Source: Fidelibacterota bacterium
Lineage (GTDB): Bacteria > Fidelibacterota > BS150m-G59
DNA length: 10,264 nucleotides
Direction of reading: 5' to 3'
Assembly: GCA_016784265.1 (NCBI GenBank)
Contig: JADHUZ010000021.1
Location: 1 to 10,264, forward strand
The position numbers and the translations under genes are program-made. Shown piece after piece: positions 1 to 7,435 of this stretch; position 1 is the first letter of the stretch; every line of letters begins with the position of its first letter. The notes under the pieces were generated by a model, which saw only the letters and a program-made list of their open reading frames with translations, had not been told where the DNA came from and ran no database searches.

Positions 1-188
1 AATTGGCATTGGTAAGAATACTGTTGCATAAAACCTGTTGTGTGATTTTCTCTTGTATCAAACCACGGCTCAGAAATGCCAAATCCGAAAGTAATGGCTG
101 ATTGTTTTTCAGAAAAAGACTGAGCAATTGCAGCTGATGAAACTGCAAATAGAAAAACTATTGATATTTCTTTAATAAACTTAGACAT
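1..188 (-). CDS. Secreted or outer-membrane protein, N-terminal fragment (cut by window edge)
   Basis: The frame opens with ATG at 188 and stays open to base 1, giving the first 62 residues. Residues 1-23 look like a Sec signal peptide: a short basic start (MSKFIKE), a hydrophobic stretch (ISIVFLFAVSSA) and a likely cleavage after AIA, just before QS. The mature part begins with alternating polar and hydrophobic residues and a glycine/aromatic stretch (ITFGFGISEPWF), as in the first strand of an outer-membrane barrel. That reading is inference from a short fragment and no family is recognised. The gene is divergent from the CorC-like gene, with about 100 bases between their starts. No clear Shine-Dalgarno sequence precedes the ATG. 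Too short for the usual ORF size cut-offs, but the signal peptide makes it credible. Confidence 0.6.
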   Translation of the reverse strand, partial: MSKFIKEISIVFLFAVSSAAIAQSFSEKQSAITFGFGISEPWFDTRENHTTGFMQQYSYQCQ

Positions 189-287
189 GCGACGTGTAAA
201 ATTTAGAATGATTTTCAGATTTTTCCCACAACTGATTCAAACATTTATTCTTTGGATATCTGCGTACATCGTATTAAGCTTGCCCAC

Positions 288-1472
288 ATGCTAACCGCCT
301 TTGCCGTATTCGTTGCACTGATTTTGTCCGCGTTTTTCTCCGGAATGGAGATTGCTTTGTTGCAATCAAATAAATTACAATTTCAAGTATGGCGCTCACA
401 AAAGATTCGATTTGCGGAAACAGCCGTCGGAATGCGGAAAGATCCGGAAAGAATTATCACTATGGTATTGATTGGCAATAACCTTTCGATGGTTGCCTTT
501 TCATCATATTTCGCCCATTTATTGTTTCCACTACAATTTTCCGAAGCAACAATTATCATCCTTTCGTCAACGGTAATCTTGATTTTTGGTGAAGTGTTAC
601 CAAAAATAGTTTTCTCAGAAAATGCAAATATTTTATTTCTTCGTTTTTCTTTCCTTACTCAGTTTTTCGTGTGGTTATTCTCTCCCGCCATAAAACTCAT
701 AAACTTAATAAAGAAGCAAACATCCGAATATTTTTCCGAATATCTCACACTGGAATCGCTTGTTTCGACAATTGATGAAGTAGAAAAACAGGGAATCATT
801 GATCCCGTCGAAGAGGATTTAATCTCACGGGTTCTTTCCATCCGCAGAAACAACATTAAGCACGTAATGACAGAATGGGAAGATGTCGTATTCATTGAGC
901 CTGAAATGGATGCTGAAAAAATACGAAATCTAATCGAGGAAACCCATTTTTCACGCTATCCAGTATATGATCCAAACATCGGAAGAGTCATCGGAATTTT
1001 CGTAGTCAAAGATTTTATTCAACATCCCGATCAAATTATGCAACGGCTACTTCCTGTTTATCGCATCAATGAAGATAGCGACTGTCTAAGAATATTCCAG
1101 CAGCAAAAAGTCGGCATGGCAATCGTCAGCGATATTGAAACGCAACCGATAGGCATCGTAACCATAAAAGATCTGCTCGATTTGATTTTTAAAGGATTTT
1201 CTCAAATTATGGATTCAGCGCGTGAGCGAATCGAAAAAATAGACGACGATCGGTGGATTGTAAATGCTGAATGTTCCTTAAAACACATTGCAGATTCGAT
1301 TCAGATTCGATTCCCAACTGGAAAAAATCGGACGTTGGTGGAATTTTTATCAGCAAAACTCGACAAAAACGAAATCAAATTGGGGAAAGAAATCACATGG
1401 AATAATTGGCGATTTACACTCATGAACATCACCAAAAATAAAATCGAAACAGTCAAAATTGAGAAAAAATAA
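288..1472 (+). CDS. CNNM/CorC-family membrane protein (DUF21 plus paired CBS domains)
   Basis: Family members (HlyC/CorC, the bacterial CNNM relatives) are inner-membrane proteins linked to Mg2+ or Co2+ export and resistance. Numbered from an in-frame TTG at 252, the DUF21 membrane domain spans about residues 13-155, with the signature motifs FFSGMEIAL (29-36), GNNLSM (75-80) and FGEVLPK (112-118). A CBS pair follows at about 205-258 (VMTEWEDV to VVKDF) and 264-315 (ending GIVTIKDLLDLI). A C-terminal CorC_HlyC domain covers about 325-406. The length fits the family. ATG 288 (residue 13) is preferred because the first membrane helix begins right there; TTG 252 is possible. Neither has a visible Shine-Dalgarno. 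The lptF/G-like gene starts 16 bases after the stop, suggesting cotranscription. Substrate cannot be assigned. Haemolysin labels for this family are historical. Confidence 0.9.
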   Translation: MLTAFAVFVALILSAFFSGMEIALLQSNKLQFQVWRSQKIRFAETAVGMRKDPERIITMVLIGNNLSMVAFSSYFAHLLFPLQFSEATIIILSSTVILIFGEVLPKIVFSENANILFLRFSFLTQFFVWLFSPAIKLINLIKKQTSEYFSEYLTLESLVSTIDEVEKQGIIDPVEEDLISRVLSIRRNNIKHVMTEWEDVVFIEPEMDAEKIRNLIEETHFSRYPVYDPNIGRVIGIFVVKDFIQHPDQIMQRLLPVYRINEDSDCLRIFQQQKVGMAIVSDIETQPIGIVTIKDLLDLIFKGFSQIMDSARERIEKIDDDRWIVNAECSLKHIADSIQIRFPTGKNRTLVEFLSAKLDKNEIKLGKEITWNNWRFTLMNITKNKIETVKIEKK

Positions 1473-1488
1473 TCGGTAAATTCCGGGC

Positions 1489-2571
1489 GTGCAGATTCTT
1501 GATTTTTATATTTTACGCAATTTTGTAAAAAACTTTATGGCAGTTTTGGGCATGGCAATCGGATTGATTCTTCTTGTCCATGTCGTGGAACGGATAGATA
1601 ATTTTATAGATGCATCCATTCCGTTTTCTGTTCTTGGAATGTATTATTATCTGCAAATTCCGTTTTTTGTTTCCCTGAGCGTTCCGATTGCATTCATGAT
1701 TGCAGGCGTCGTTACAATTTCTTCTTTCATTCGTTCAAAGGAGTTCCTAATCAGTTTTGCACTTGGATTCAGCCTTTGGAAAATCGTCCGAAGTATTATT
1801 ATTACATCGTTGATTCTGGTTCCTATTGTTTTTTGGTGGAATGAAACTCTCGTTATTCAAACTCAACGAGAAATTTTAAAAACGGAGAATCAATGGCTGA
1901 AAAAACACCGCAGCCGATTCCAAAATAGGCGCGAAGACCTTTTTTTCCGTTATCCACCGGATTTGGCTGTTGTGATTCAAAGGTATTATATGAACGAAAA
2001 AAAAGGAGAAAACCTGACGATTCAATATTTTCATGGAAAAGAGATGATTAAACGTATTGATGCTTCGAAATTTCACTGGGATTCCTTGCACGCGCATTGG
2101 GTGCTCAATGATTTTACAGCACGAGAATTAGATAGCGGAAAAGTGAATCATTCCAAAGGGCAATCTATGATTTTTTCGCAATCCGATTTCTTGCCACAAA
2201 ATGTCCAAGAGCAATTCTATCAATCTTCTGAATTGAGCGCGTGGGAACTCAGGCGCACGATTCATAAGATGGAAACAACGGGTTTAGATACAACACCATT
2301 TCGAGTTGGATGGCATTTCAAAGTTGCCTTTGCTTTCGCCATTTTTATTCTCTCCGTCCTCACGATTCCTATCGTGATTTTGTCTTCTCGGGGGAATATG
2401 GGAATTGGAATCGGAATTAGTTTGCTTGTCTCATTCATGTACATCGTTTTTGTGAATTATGGACAAATTCTCGGAAAAGCCCATGTATTACCACCGTTTT
2501 ACGCCGTGTGGATTCCAAATTTTGGATTTATCGGTGCCGGATTATTCCTATTTTACAGGGCAAAAAAATAA
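1489..2571 (+). CDS. LptF/LptG (YjgP/YjgQ) family LPS export permease
   Basis: LptF and LptG are the membrane subunits of the LptB2FG ABC transporter that extracts lipopolysaccharide from the inner membrane and passes it to LptC/LptA. The 360-residue length is typical. The N-terminus MQILDFYILRNFVKNF matches the usual family opening, which fixes the start at GTG 1489; an in-frame stop at 1477 rules out anything much longer. Membrane segments fall at about 12-34, 55-80, 97-118, 278-298, 305-328 and 336-357, with a periplasmic beta domain at about 120-275. The segment around KEFLISFALGFS (84-95) is where the helix that couples to the LptB ATPase is expected. The GTG start lacks a clear Shine-Dalgarno, so translation may depend on the gene just upstream. 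I cannot separate LptF from LptG, and no second copy lies in the window. Confidence 0.9.
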   Translation: MQILDFYILRNFVKNFMAVLGMAIGLILLVHVVERIDNFIDASIPFSVLGMYYYLQIPFFVSLSVPIAFMIAGVVTISSFIRSKEFLISFALGFSLWKIVRSIIITSLILVPIVFWWNETLVIQTQREILKTENQWLKKHRSRFQNRREDLFFRYPPDLAVVIQRYYMNEKKGENLTIQYFHGKEMIKRIDASKFHWDSLHAHWVLNDFTARELDSGKVNHSKGQSMIFSQSDFLPQNVQEQFYQSSELSAWELRRTIHKMETTGLDTTPFRVGWHFKVAFAFAIFILSVLTIPIVILSSRGNMGIGIGISLLVSFMYIVFVNYGQILGKAHVLPPFYAVWIPNFGFIGAGLFLFYRAKK

Positions 2572-2578
2572 AACCAAC

Positions 2579-2604
2579 GGGTCAAAGGCCTTGCAACTTG
2601 AACC
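2579..2604 (-). terminator. Weak candidate terminator for the minus-strand operon
   Basis: Between the two convergent genes, the minus strand reads GGTTCAA, a 12-base loop, then TTGACCC: a 7-base stem with one mismatch. A few bases later comes a T-rich run (TTTTATTTTTTT) that overlaps the end of the LptF/G gene. It lies just after the stop codon of the barrel gene, where a terminator is expected. The stem is short and separated from the T-run, so this is tentative. On the plus strand no T-run follows. Confidence 0.22.
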
Positions 2605-2625
2605 GAAAGAGATAATCGGAACGAG

Positions 2626-3966
2626 TTAATAGATTGGACGAAAGAGCAAACCGAACGAAAATTCTGCACCTTTCAACGAATTGACAGAAAAACCACGATT
2701 TAGTTTGATTGCCATATCGAATTGCAGCAATTGTGTGTTGTATCCAATTCCTGTCGAATAGGCGATTTTGTCCCTTCCTCCGATTTGCAAACCAAACCGT
2801 ATCGGCAAGAAACGCATTTTATCAATTTCAACACCACCGGAAACTGCCCAGCGATTGACACCGAATAATTCATCGGAAAAACTGGCAGTAAAATCGGTAA
2901 AAAACGTCGCAACTCTCGGATAATCCTTGGAAAATCCCAATCTGACAAACATCGGATAATCCGTTGAAAAATTTCGGAAAAAATCCACATCTTCGTTATA
3001 TCCAAGAATTACCGAATCTAGCGGCAATGTGGCAAAACGGTGCGCATTTAGGCTGTCAATATCCAACACATAATTTCGGATAATCGTTTGGGCATTGTAT
3101 GGCAAAGCATCGGGATAAATTGCCGCCAACATCGTAGAAAGCTTCGAGGGCTCATCTTTCCATTCGATGCTTCCAAAAATATTATTGATTGAACACGCAA
3201 CTCGCCAGCCATCAACCTCATACGTAGTGAATCCGATATCAAGCGCAAATCCACTTCCGCCCAACGCTTGTTGCAATTTAAACAACGCCTTGCTTTTTAC
3301 AGCCGTTTCATCGGTTACAAAAGAAGATTCTTCCGTTTCCAAATTTAGATAGTAAAATCCGTAAATGTGTTTTAGCGACACGCCGACATTGAGTTTCCGC
3401 AAAGGCATACCCACAGAAAATGCAAATTCATTCGCAAGCAATGCCTGTTCCTTGAAGTCAAAATCGTATTCTTCTTCCAAAGCATTGCCTTCAAACATTA
3501 ATTGAAACATAGAATATGGCACTTTAATCTGCCCGATCCCAATCAAAGTTGATGTGAACGCAAGATTATTTTTCACATAATTGAACGGTGGAATCAATGT
3601 GAAATCGGTAAATACTCGCCATCCGTCCAATTCGAATAATTTTAATAAATCCGCCTTGGCTCCTCCTTGTTCGAGATCAGATCCGTTGAATTTGTTGTAT
3701 TCGGAAATTGAGAGCACATTGTTTGTCAGTCCAAAATTTCCGCCGATAAGACTCCATTCGCGTCCAAAATGATAGGCAAGATTTGCCGGATTATTATCAA
3801 CAGCATAGATTCCAGCCTGCATAGTTGAAGAACATCCGCCCAACGCCATAGAAATCGGATCTTTCCGATATTGGCCAAAGAGAACCGGAAAAACTATCAG
3901 GAGCAGAAAAAAAAGCAAAAATCTATTCTTGATTTTCCTCTCCTCCCGTGACCAAATGGTCTCCAT
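2626..3966 (-). CDS. Outer-membrane beta-barrel protein (PorV/FadL-like superfamily)
   Basis: About 446 residues: a hydrophobic signal peptide (NRFLLFFLLLIVFPVLFGQ), then SMALGGCSSTMQ and YAVDNNPANLA. This matches the N-terminal pattern of PorV, UPF0164 and FadL-like barrels (a glycine-rich 'mGga' segment followed by 'a..NPAgLa'). The rest is alternating beta-strand sequence ending in FSFGLLFRPIY, a typical barrel C-terminus with a final aromatic residue. The exact role (transport, or anchoring of surface proteins) is unknown. The gene overlaps the end of the upstream lipoprotein gene. The start is uncertain. ATG 3966 (used here) and TTG 3975 have no Shine-Dalgarno. A strong GGGAGG site instead points to an ATC at 3933, which would give a compact signal peptide beginning at residues KNRFLLFF. 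It is the last gene of the minus-strand block. Confidence 0.8.
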   Translation of the reverse strand: METIWSREERKIKNRFLLFFLLLIVFPVLFGQYRKDPISMALGGCSSTMQAGIYAVDNNPANLAYHFGREWSLIGGNFGLTNNVLSISEYNKFNGSDLEQGGAKADLLKLFELDGWRVFTDFTLIPPFNYVKNNLAFTSTLIGIGQIKVPYSMFQLMFEGNALEEEYDFDFKEQALLANEFAFSVGMPLRKLNVGVSLKHIYGFYYLNLETEESSFVTDETAVKSKALFKLQQALGGSGFALDIGFTTYEVDGWRVACSINNIFGSIEWKDEPSKLSTMLAAIYPDALPYNAQTIIRNYVLDIDSLNAHRFATLPLDSVILGYNEDVDFFRNFSTDYPMFVRLGFSKDYPRVATFFTDFTASFSDELFGVNRWAVSGGVEIDKMRFLPIRFGLQIGGRDKIAYSTGIGYNTQLLQFDMAIKLNRGFSVNSLKGAEFSFGLLFRPIY

Positions 3967-6115
3967 CCAAAACAAATTTTAAATATGATTCAATCCGAAT
4001 ATAATCGCTGACTCGCAAACTGACTGTGTCATTCTCCGTATCATAAAAATGAATGCGTGGCATGATGAGATGATAATTTTCTTCTTCGACAATATTTTGA
4101 ATAAACGCGTCGGATATATCTCGTGAGATAAAATCCGTAACACCAGGATCTTGAACCGTCCCATCCGCCGCAAGTATTGGTTGGGGTAAACCAACCATAA
4201 CCAGCGTATCGCTTTCTGTAATTGTTCCGGAAGAATCCCAAATCAACATTTGAAAATCTCCTTCCAGAGGAATGCTGTTCGTAATCTTGGTTAACAGGAA
4301 AGCAGAAATAGCCACTTCTTTAATCATATCGCTAGTGCTTGCGGAAAATCGCCTTAATGTATCCGGAAAATCCGGCTTAAAAAATACTTCATCCAACGAA
4401 AATTCAAACGGTGCGACTATTTCATAAGCACCCATTATTTGTGCATTTTTTAGGACTTCTCCGGAGCCTTTTACGTTTACAATCGGTTGCACTACAATGG
4501 AATCCGGTGCGATAGATAGAAATTCCGAAATTGTATCAATCACAGTGGTATCAGCCCAAGAAAGCGTATCTGAAAATGGTGGATAATTTAATGGACGGTT
4601 TTCCATGAGATGTGTAGCGATATCACCAGTTGTCAGATTTTGCCCCCACATATCCAGCGTCAGAAAGGTTGGCACGCTAACCTGATTTTGAAGAGATATT
4701 CTCAATTCAGCGGTTTTAAAATGAATTCCCGAAAATTCAACAGGAAATTCATCTAATTTTTTCGAAATTGGTTGGAATTCTTGCTGGAAATTCGCTCGAA
4801 TGCGATCCAAATTTATTGTAAATGTGCCTGTTGGCTGAATAAGATAATGATCCGTTCGAAAAATTTCAGCAGGCAATTCAACAGTGATATTACTCGCGAA
4901 AACTATAACCATCGTATCCAACACTGCAGTAGGAGCGTTCTTATCATACACCCAATAATCCGATAAATCTGCCTCTAACACAACATTTTCGTAAGGTGAA
5001 ATCACAGAGTCTAATTCAAAAATATCCGTAGCAATATTAGCGTGTTCCGTGATTTGCAAAAATTCAATATGGGTTGGGGAATCCCACGGCGTTTGATTTT
5101 CAATCTCGAAATTTACTGAACCACTTTCGATATGTCCATTAATAAATTCACTGCCAATTGGTGATTCGATAGGAAAAACGATTGTGTCTTGGTGCGATTC
5201 GATGTTTTCAAATTCCGAGTAAAAAGCCGACGACGCTACAACATCTGTCAACCAAATTGAAACCCTGAAAGTAGAATCAGCATAATCATCTGGATCTAGT
5301 GCATAATATTCTTTAACGCCGCTTGTGTCATAACTTGTATCGTAAAATCCAGTTATTTTCCATGCCATCACGTCTGTCAAATACTGATCGCTAATCTGAA
5401 TAGATGCGTTTAGTTCATTGCTTTTTGAATAATGGCCAGACTCAGGCATCTCGAGGCCAGTAATATCTACACCGGGAGCAATTGCGTGATTGACATGAAC
5501 GTCACCCAATTCTTCGCCTTCAGAATCCAAAAAAGTTATATCCAAAGCACGAATCGTAACAGGAAAATAATTTTCTGCAAAAATATGCAAATTACCAGAC
5601 TCGACACGAACTTTTTCCACAGCATCGTTTAGGTTGGGAAAATCAGTCTCATCAGATTCCGGCGAAGAGCTGAATGCAATTGTGCCTTCCGTCTCTTCAT
5701 AAGATCCACTAATCGAAGAAAATGAAAAATTCAGTTCCTCAAATCCGGTCCAAGTAGGACTCTCGATTGCAGAATCTACCGCAGCCTCGCCAAAATTAAC
5801 AGGATCAACAACGGAAAACGGCGGTACTTCTATGAAAAATAGGGAATCATTCACCGCAAGTGGCTCCAAATCTTCAGAAATTCGTAATTCTAATAAGCCT
5901 GCATTCGTAGAATCGAGTGTCGAATCGTTCAAAAGATCACAAACCGGATAATATCCATCAATCAGTGGAAACGTCAACGTCGTGTTCCATGCAGGTAATT
6001 CCGGAGGTTCCAATGTGATTTTCGTATCGCAACTCAACGAAGCAAACAAGAATATCAGCGGAATTATCTGTTTTTTACTAATCCTCACGGCTGAGAATTT
6101 ACTCTGCTTATCCAT
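3923..6115 (-). CDS. Large lipoprotein of unknown function with degenerate beta repeats
   Basis: I do not recognise a named family. The product is about 730 residues. It starts with a basic segment (SAVRISKKQ), a hydrophobic stretch (IIPLIFLFASLS) and Cys at about residue 29, so it is probably a lipoprotein, although the lipobox (SLSC) is weak at position -3. The mature protein opens with PELPAWNTTLTFPLIDG, then is acidic, with little predicted helix and much alternating beta sequence. Four segments share a pattern of hydrophobic strand, then N-x-x-P or similar, then another strand (near residues 171-197, 329-354, 465-490 and 600-628), suggesting stacked beta-sandwich modules. ATG 6115 is used; GTG 6118 is equally possible, and neither has a Shine-Dalgarno. 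The gene begins 18 bases after ahcY and overlaps the barrel gene downstream, which suggests a lipoprotein-barrel pair. Real coding is supported by 2.2 kb of open frame with a signal peptide. Confidence 0.8.
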   Translation of the reverse strand: MDKQSKFSAVRISKKQIIPLIFLFASLSCDTKITLEPPELPAWNTTLTFPLIDGYYPVCDLLNDSTLDSTNAGLLELRISEDLEPLAVNDSLFFIEVPPFSVVDPVNFGEAAVDSAIESPTWTGFEELNFSFSSISGSYEETEGTIAFSSSPESDETDFPNLNDAVEKVRVESGNLHIFAENYFPVTIRALDITFLDSEGEELGDVHVNHAIAPGVDITGLEMPESGHYSKSNELNASIQISDQYLTDVMAWKITGFYDTSYDTSGVKEYYALDPDDYADSTFRVSIWLTDVVASSAFYSEFENIESHQDTIVFPIESPIGSEFINGHIESGSVNFEIENQTPWDSPTHIEFLQITEHANIATDIFELDSVISPYENVVLEADLSDYWVYDKNAPTAVLDTMVIVFASNITVELPAEIFRTDHYLIQPTGTFTINLDRIRANFQQEFQPISKKLDEFPVEFSGIHFKTAELRISLQNQVSVPTFLTLDMWGQNLTTGDIATHLMENRPLNYPPFSDTLSWADTTVIDTISEFLSIAPDSIVVQPIVNVKGSGEVLKNAQIMGAYEIVAPFEFSLDEVFFKPDFPDTLRRFSASTSDMIKEVAISAFLLTKITNSIPLEGDFQMLIWDSSGTITESDTLVMVGLPQPILAADGTVQDPGVTDFISRDISDAFIQNIVEEENYHLIMPRIHFYDTENDTVSLRVSDYIRIESYLKFVLDGDHLVTGGEENQE
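3937..3947 (-). promoter_or_regulatory. Strong ribosome binding site inside the lipoprotein gene, likely for the barrel gene
   Basis: The minus strand reads GGGAGGAGAGG here, the best Shine-Dalgarno match in the window. The GGAGG core ends 8 bases before ATC 3933, which is in frame with the barrel protein. The next standard start codon in frame, TTG at 3918, is 23 bases from the core, too far. The ATG at 3966 lies upstream of the site and cannot use it. The same bases also encode Gly-Gly-Glu-Glu near the end of the lipoprotein, so chance is not excluded. Confidence 0.4.
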
Positions 6116-6133
6116 CACATTAAAAGATTTTTT

Positions 6134-7435
6134 TTAATACCGATAAAATTCCGATTTAAACGGTCCTTCTTTGGAAATTCCCAGATATTCCGTTTGCTTG
6201 TCGGTTAATTTTGTCAGTTTAATTCCCAATTTTTCAAGATGCAATTTTGCCACTTTCTCATCCAAATGACGAGGTAGGACATGAACGCCGATTTCAAATT
6301 CACCTTTCCATAGTCCAATTTGCGCCAATACTTGATTAACAAACGAAGTTGACATCACAAAAGATGGATGCCCAGTCGCATTTCCCAAATTAACAAGTCT
6401 CCCGCGTGATAGCAAAATAATTCCATGCCCATCCGGGAACACAAATCTATCCACCTGCGGTTTGATATTTTCCTCTTGAATATCGGCAGAACTTTCGAGA
6501 TGAGCAACTTCTATTTCCGAATCAAAGTGACCAATATTGCAGACAATCGCATTATTTTTCATTTTTCGCATGTGCTCACCGGTAATCACATCGCAGCAAC
6601 CTGTTGCAGTTACGAAAATATCCGCCACTTTGCAAGCATCATCCATCGTGATAACTTGAAACCCTTCCATCGCTGCTTGTAATGCACAAATTGGATCAAT
6701 TTCGGTAATCAAAACGCGCGCACCAAATCCATCCATTGATTGCGCACAACCCTTGCCAACATCACCGTAACCAGCAATGACAACTGTTTTTCCAGCCACC
6801 ATCACGTCGGTGCCGCGTTTAATGCCATCGGCGAGAGATTCGCGACAGCCATATTTGTTGTCAAATTTCGATTTCGTAACCGAATCATTCACATTTATTG
6901 CTGGAAATGGTAATTTCCCATCACGAAACAAATCATACAAACGATGTACACCTGTCGTCGTCTCCTCCGAAACTCCTTTGATTTCAGAAATCAAATGTGG
7001 ATATTTTTCCAACACGACTTTCGTTAAATCGCCGCCATCGTCGAGTAGCAAATTGGGACCCAATCCATCGCCAAATTTCAAAGTTTGTTCGACGCACCAC
7101 CAATATTCCTCTTCAGTTTCACCTTTCCAAGCAAAAACAGGAATGTTTTGTTCGGCAATTGCCGCGGCGGCGTGATCTTGTGTCGAATAAATATTGCAAC
7201 TCGACCAACGCACTTCTGCGCCCAATTTTACGAGCGTTTCAATTAAAACTGCCGTTTGGACTGTCATGTGAATACTGCCGGAGATTCTGGCTCCCGCAAG
7301 AGGTTTTTGTTGCACATAATCCTCCCGCAAAGCCATCAAACCGGGCATTTCAACTTCGGCAATTTGGATTTCCTTGCGTCCAAAATCTGACGATTTGATA
7401 TCTGCTACTTTGAAATCTGTAAAATTATTATCCAT
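6134..7435 (-). CDS. ahcY: Adenosylhomocysteinase (S-adenosyl-L-homocysteine hydrolase)
   Basis: This cytoplasmic NAD-dependent enzyme splits S-adenosylhomocysteine into adenosine and homocysteine, relieving inhibition of methyltransferases and closing the activated methyl cycle. Numbered from ATG 7435 it has 433 residues, the compact form close to the human length, without the extra roughly 40-residue insert found in some bacterial enzymes. Visible landmarks are GSIHMT (His56), LLDDGGD (130-136), [10 protein letters not shown] (158-167), TKSKFDN (Lys188, Asp192, Asn193), the NAD-binding GYGDVGKG (222-229), and C-terminal [10 protein letters not shown] with the terminal KSEFYRY. All expected catalytic residues appear present. 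The frame is open upstream to GTG or similar codons near 7498, but ATG 7435 fits the family start, has GGAG seven bases upstream, and overlaps the metK stop by one base (TAATG). Translational coupling with metK is therefore likely. Confidence 0.97.
   Translation of the reverse strand: MDNNFTDFKVADIKSSDFGRKEIQIAEVEMPGLMALREDYVQQKPLAGARISGSIHMTVQTAVLIETLVKLGAEVRWSSCNIYSTQDHAAAAIAEQNIPVFAWKGETEEEYWWCVEQTLKFGDGLGPNLLLDDGGDLTKVVLEKYPHLISEIKGVSEETTTGVHRLYDLFRDGKLPFPAINVNDSVTKSKFDNKYGCRESLADGIKRGTDVMVAGKTVVIAGYGDVGKGCAQSMDGFGARVLITEIDPICALQAAMEGFQVITMDDACKVADIFVTATGCCDVITGEHMRKMKNNAIVCNIGHFDSEIEVAHLESSADIQEENIKPQVDRFVFPDGHGIILLSRGRLVNLGNATGHPSFVMSTSFVNQVLAQIGLWKGEFEIGVHVLPRHLDEKVAKLHLEKLGIKLTKLTDKQTEYLGISKEGPFKSEFYRY

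Noticed and set aside
189..287. Divergent promoter region between the fragment gene and the CorC-like gene
   Set aside because: Some weak matches exist (on the minus strand, TTG followed about 23 bases later by TAAATTTT, near the Bacteroidetes-type TAnnTTTG), but none is good enough in such AT-rich DNA to call.
2700..3254. Minus-strand alternative frames inside the barrel gene
   Set aside because: They overlap the barrel reading frame, which has a signal peptide, family motif and proper barrel C-terminus; the alternatives have none of these.
6777..7398. Two plus-strand open frames of about 130 codons opposite ahcY
   Set aside because: They lie wholly antisense to a strongly conserved enzyme gene, have no ribosome site or recognisable domain, and read like reverse-complement shadows of its codons.
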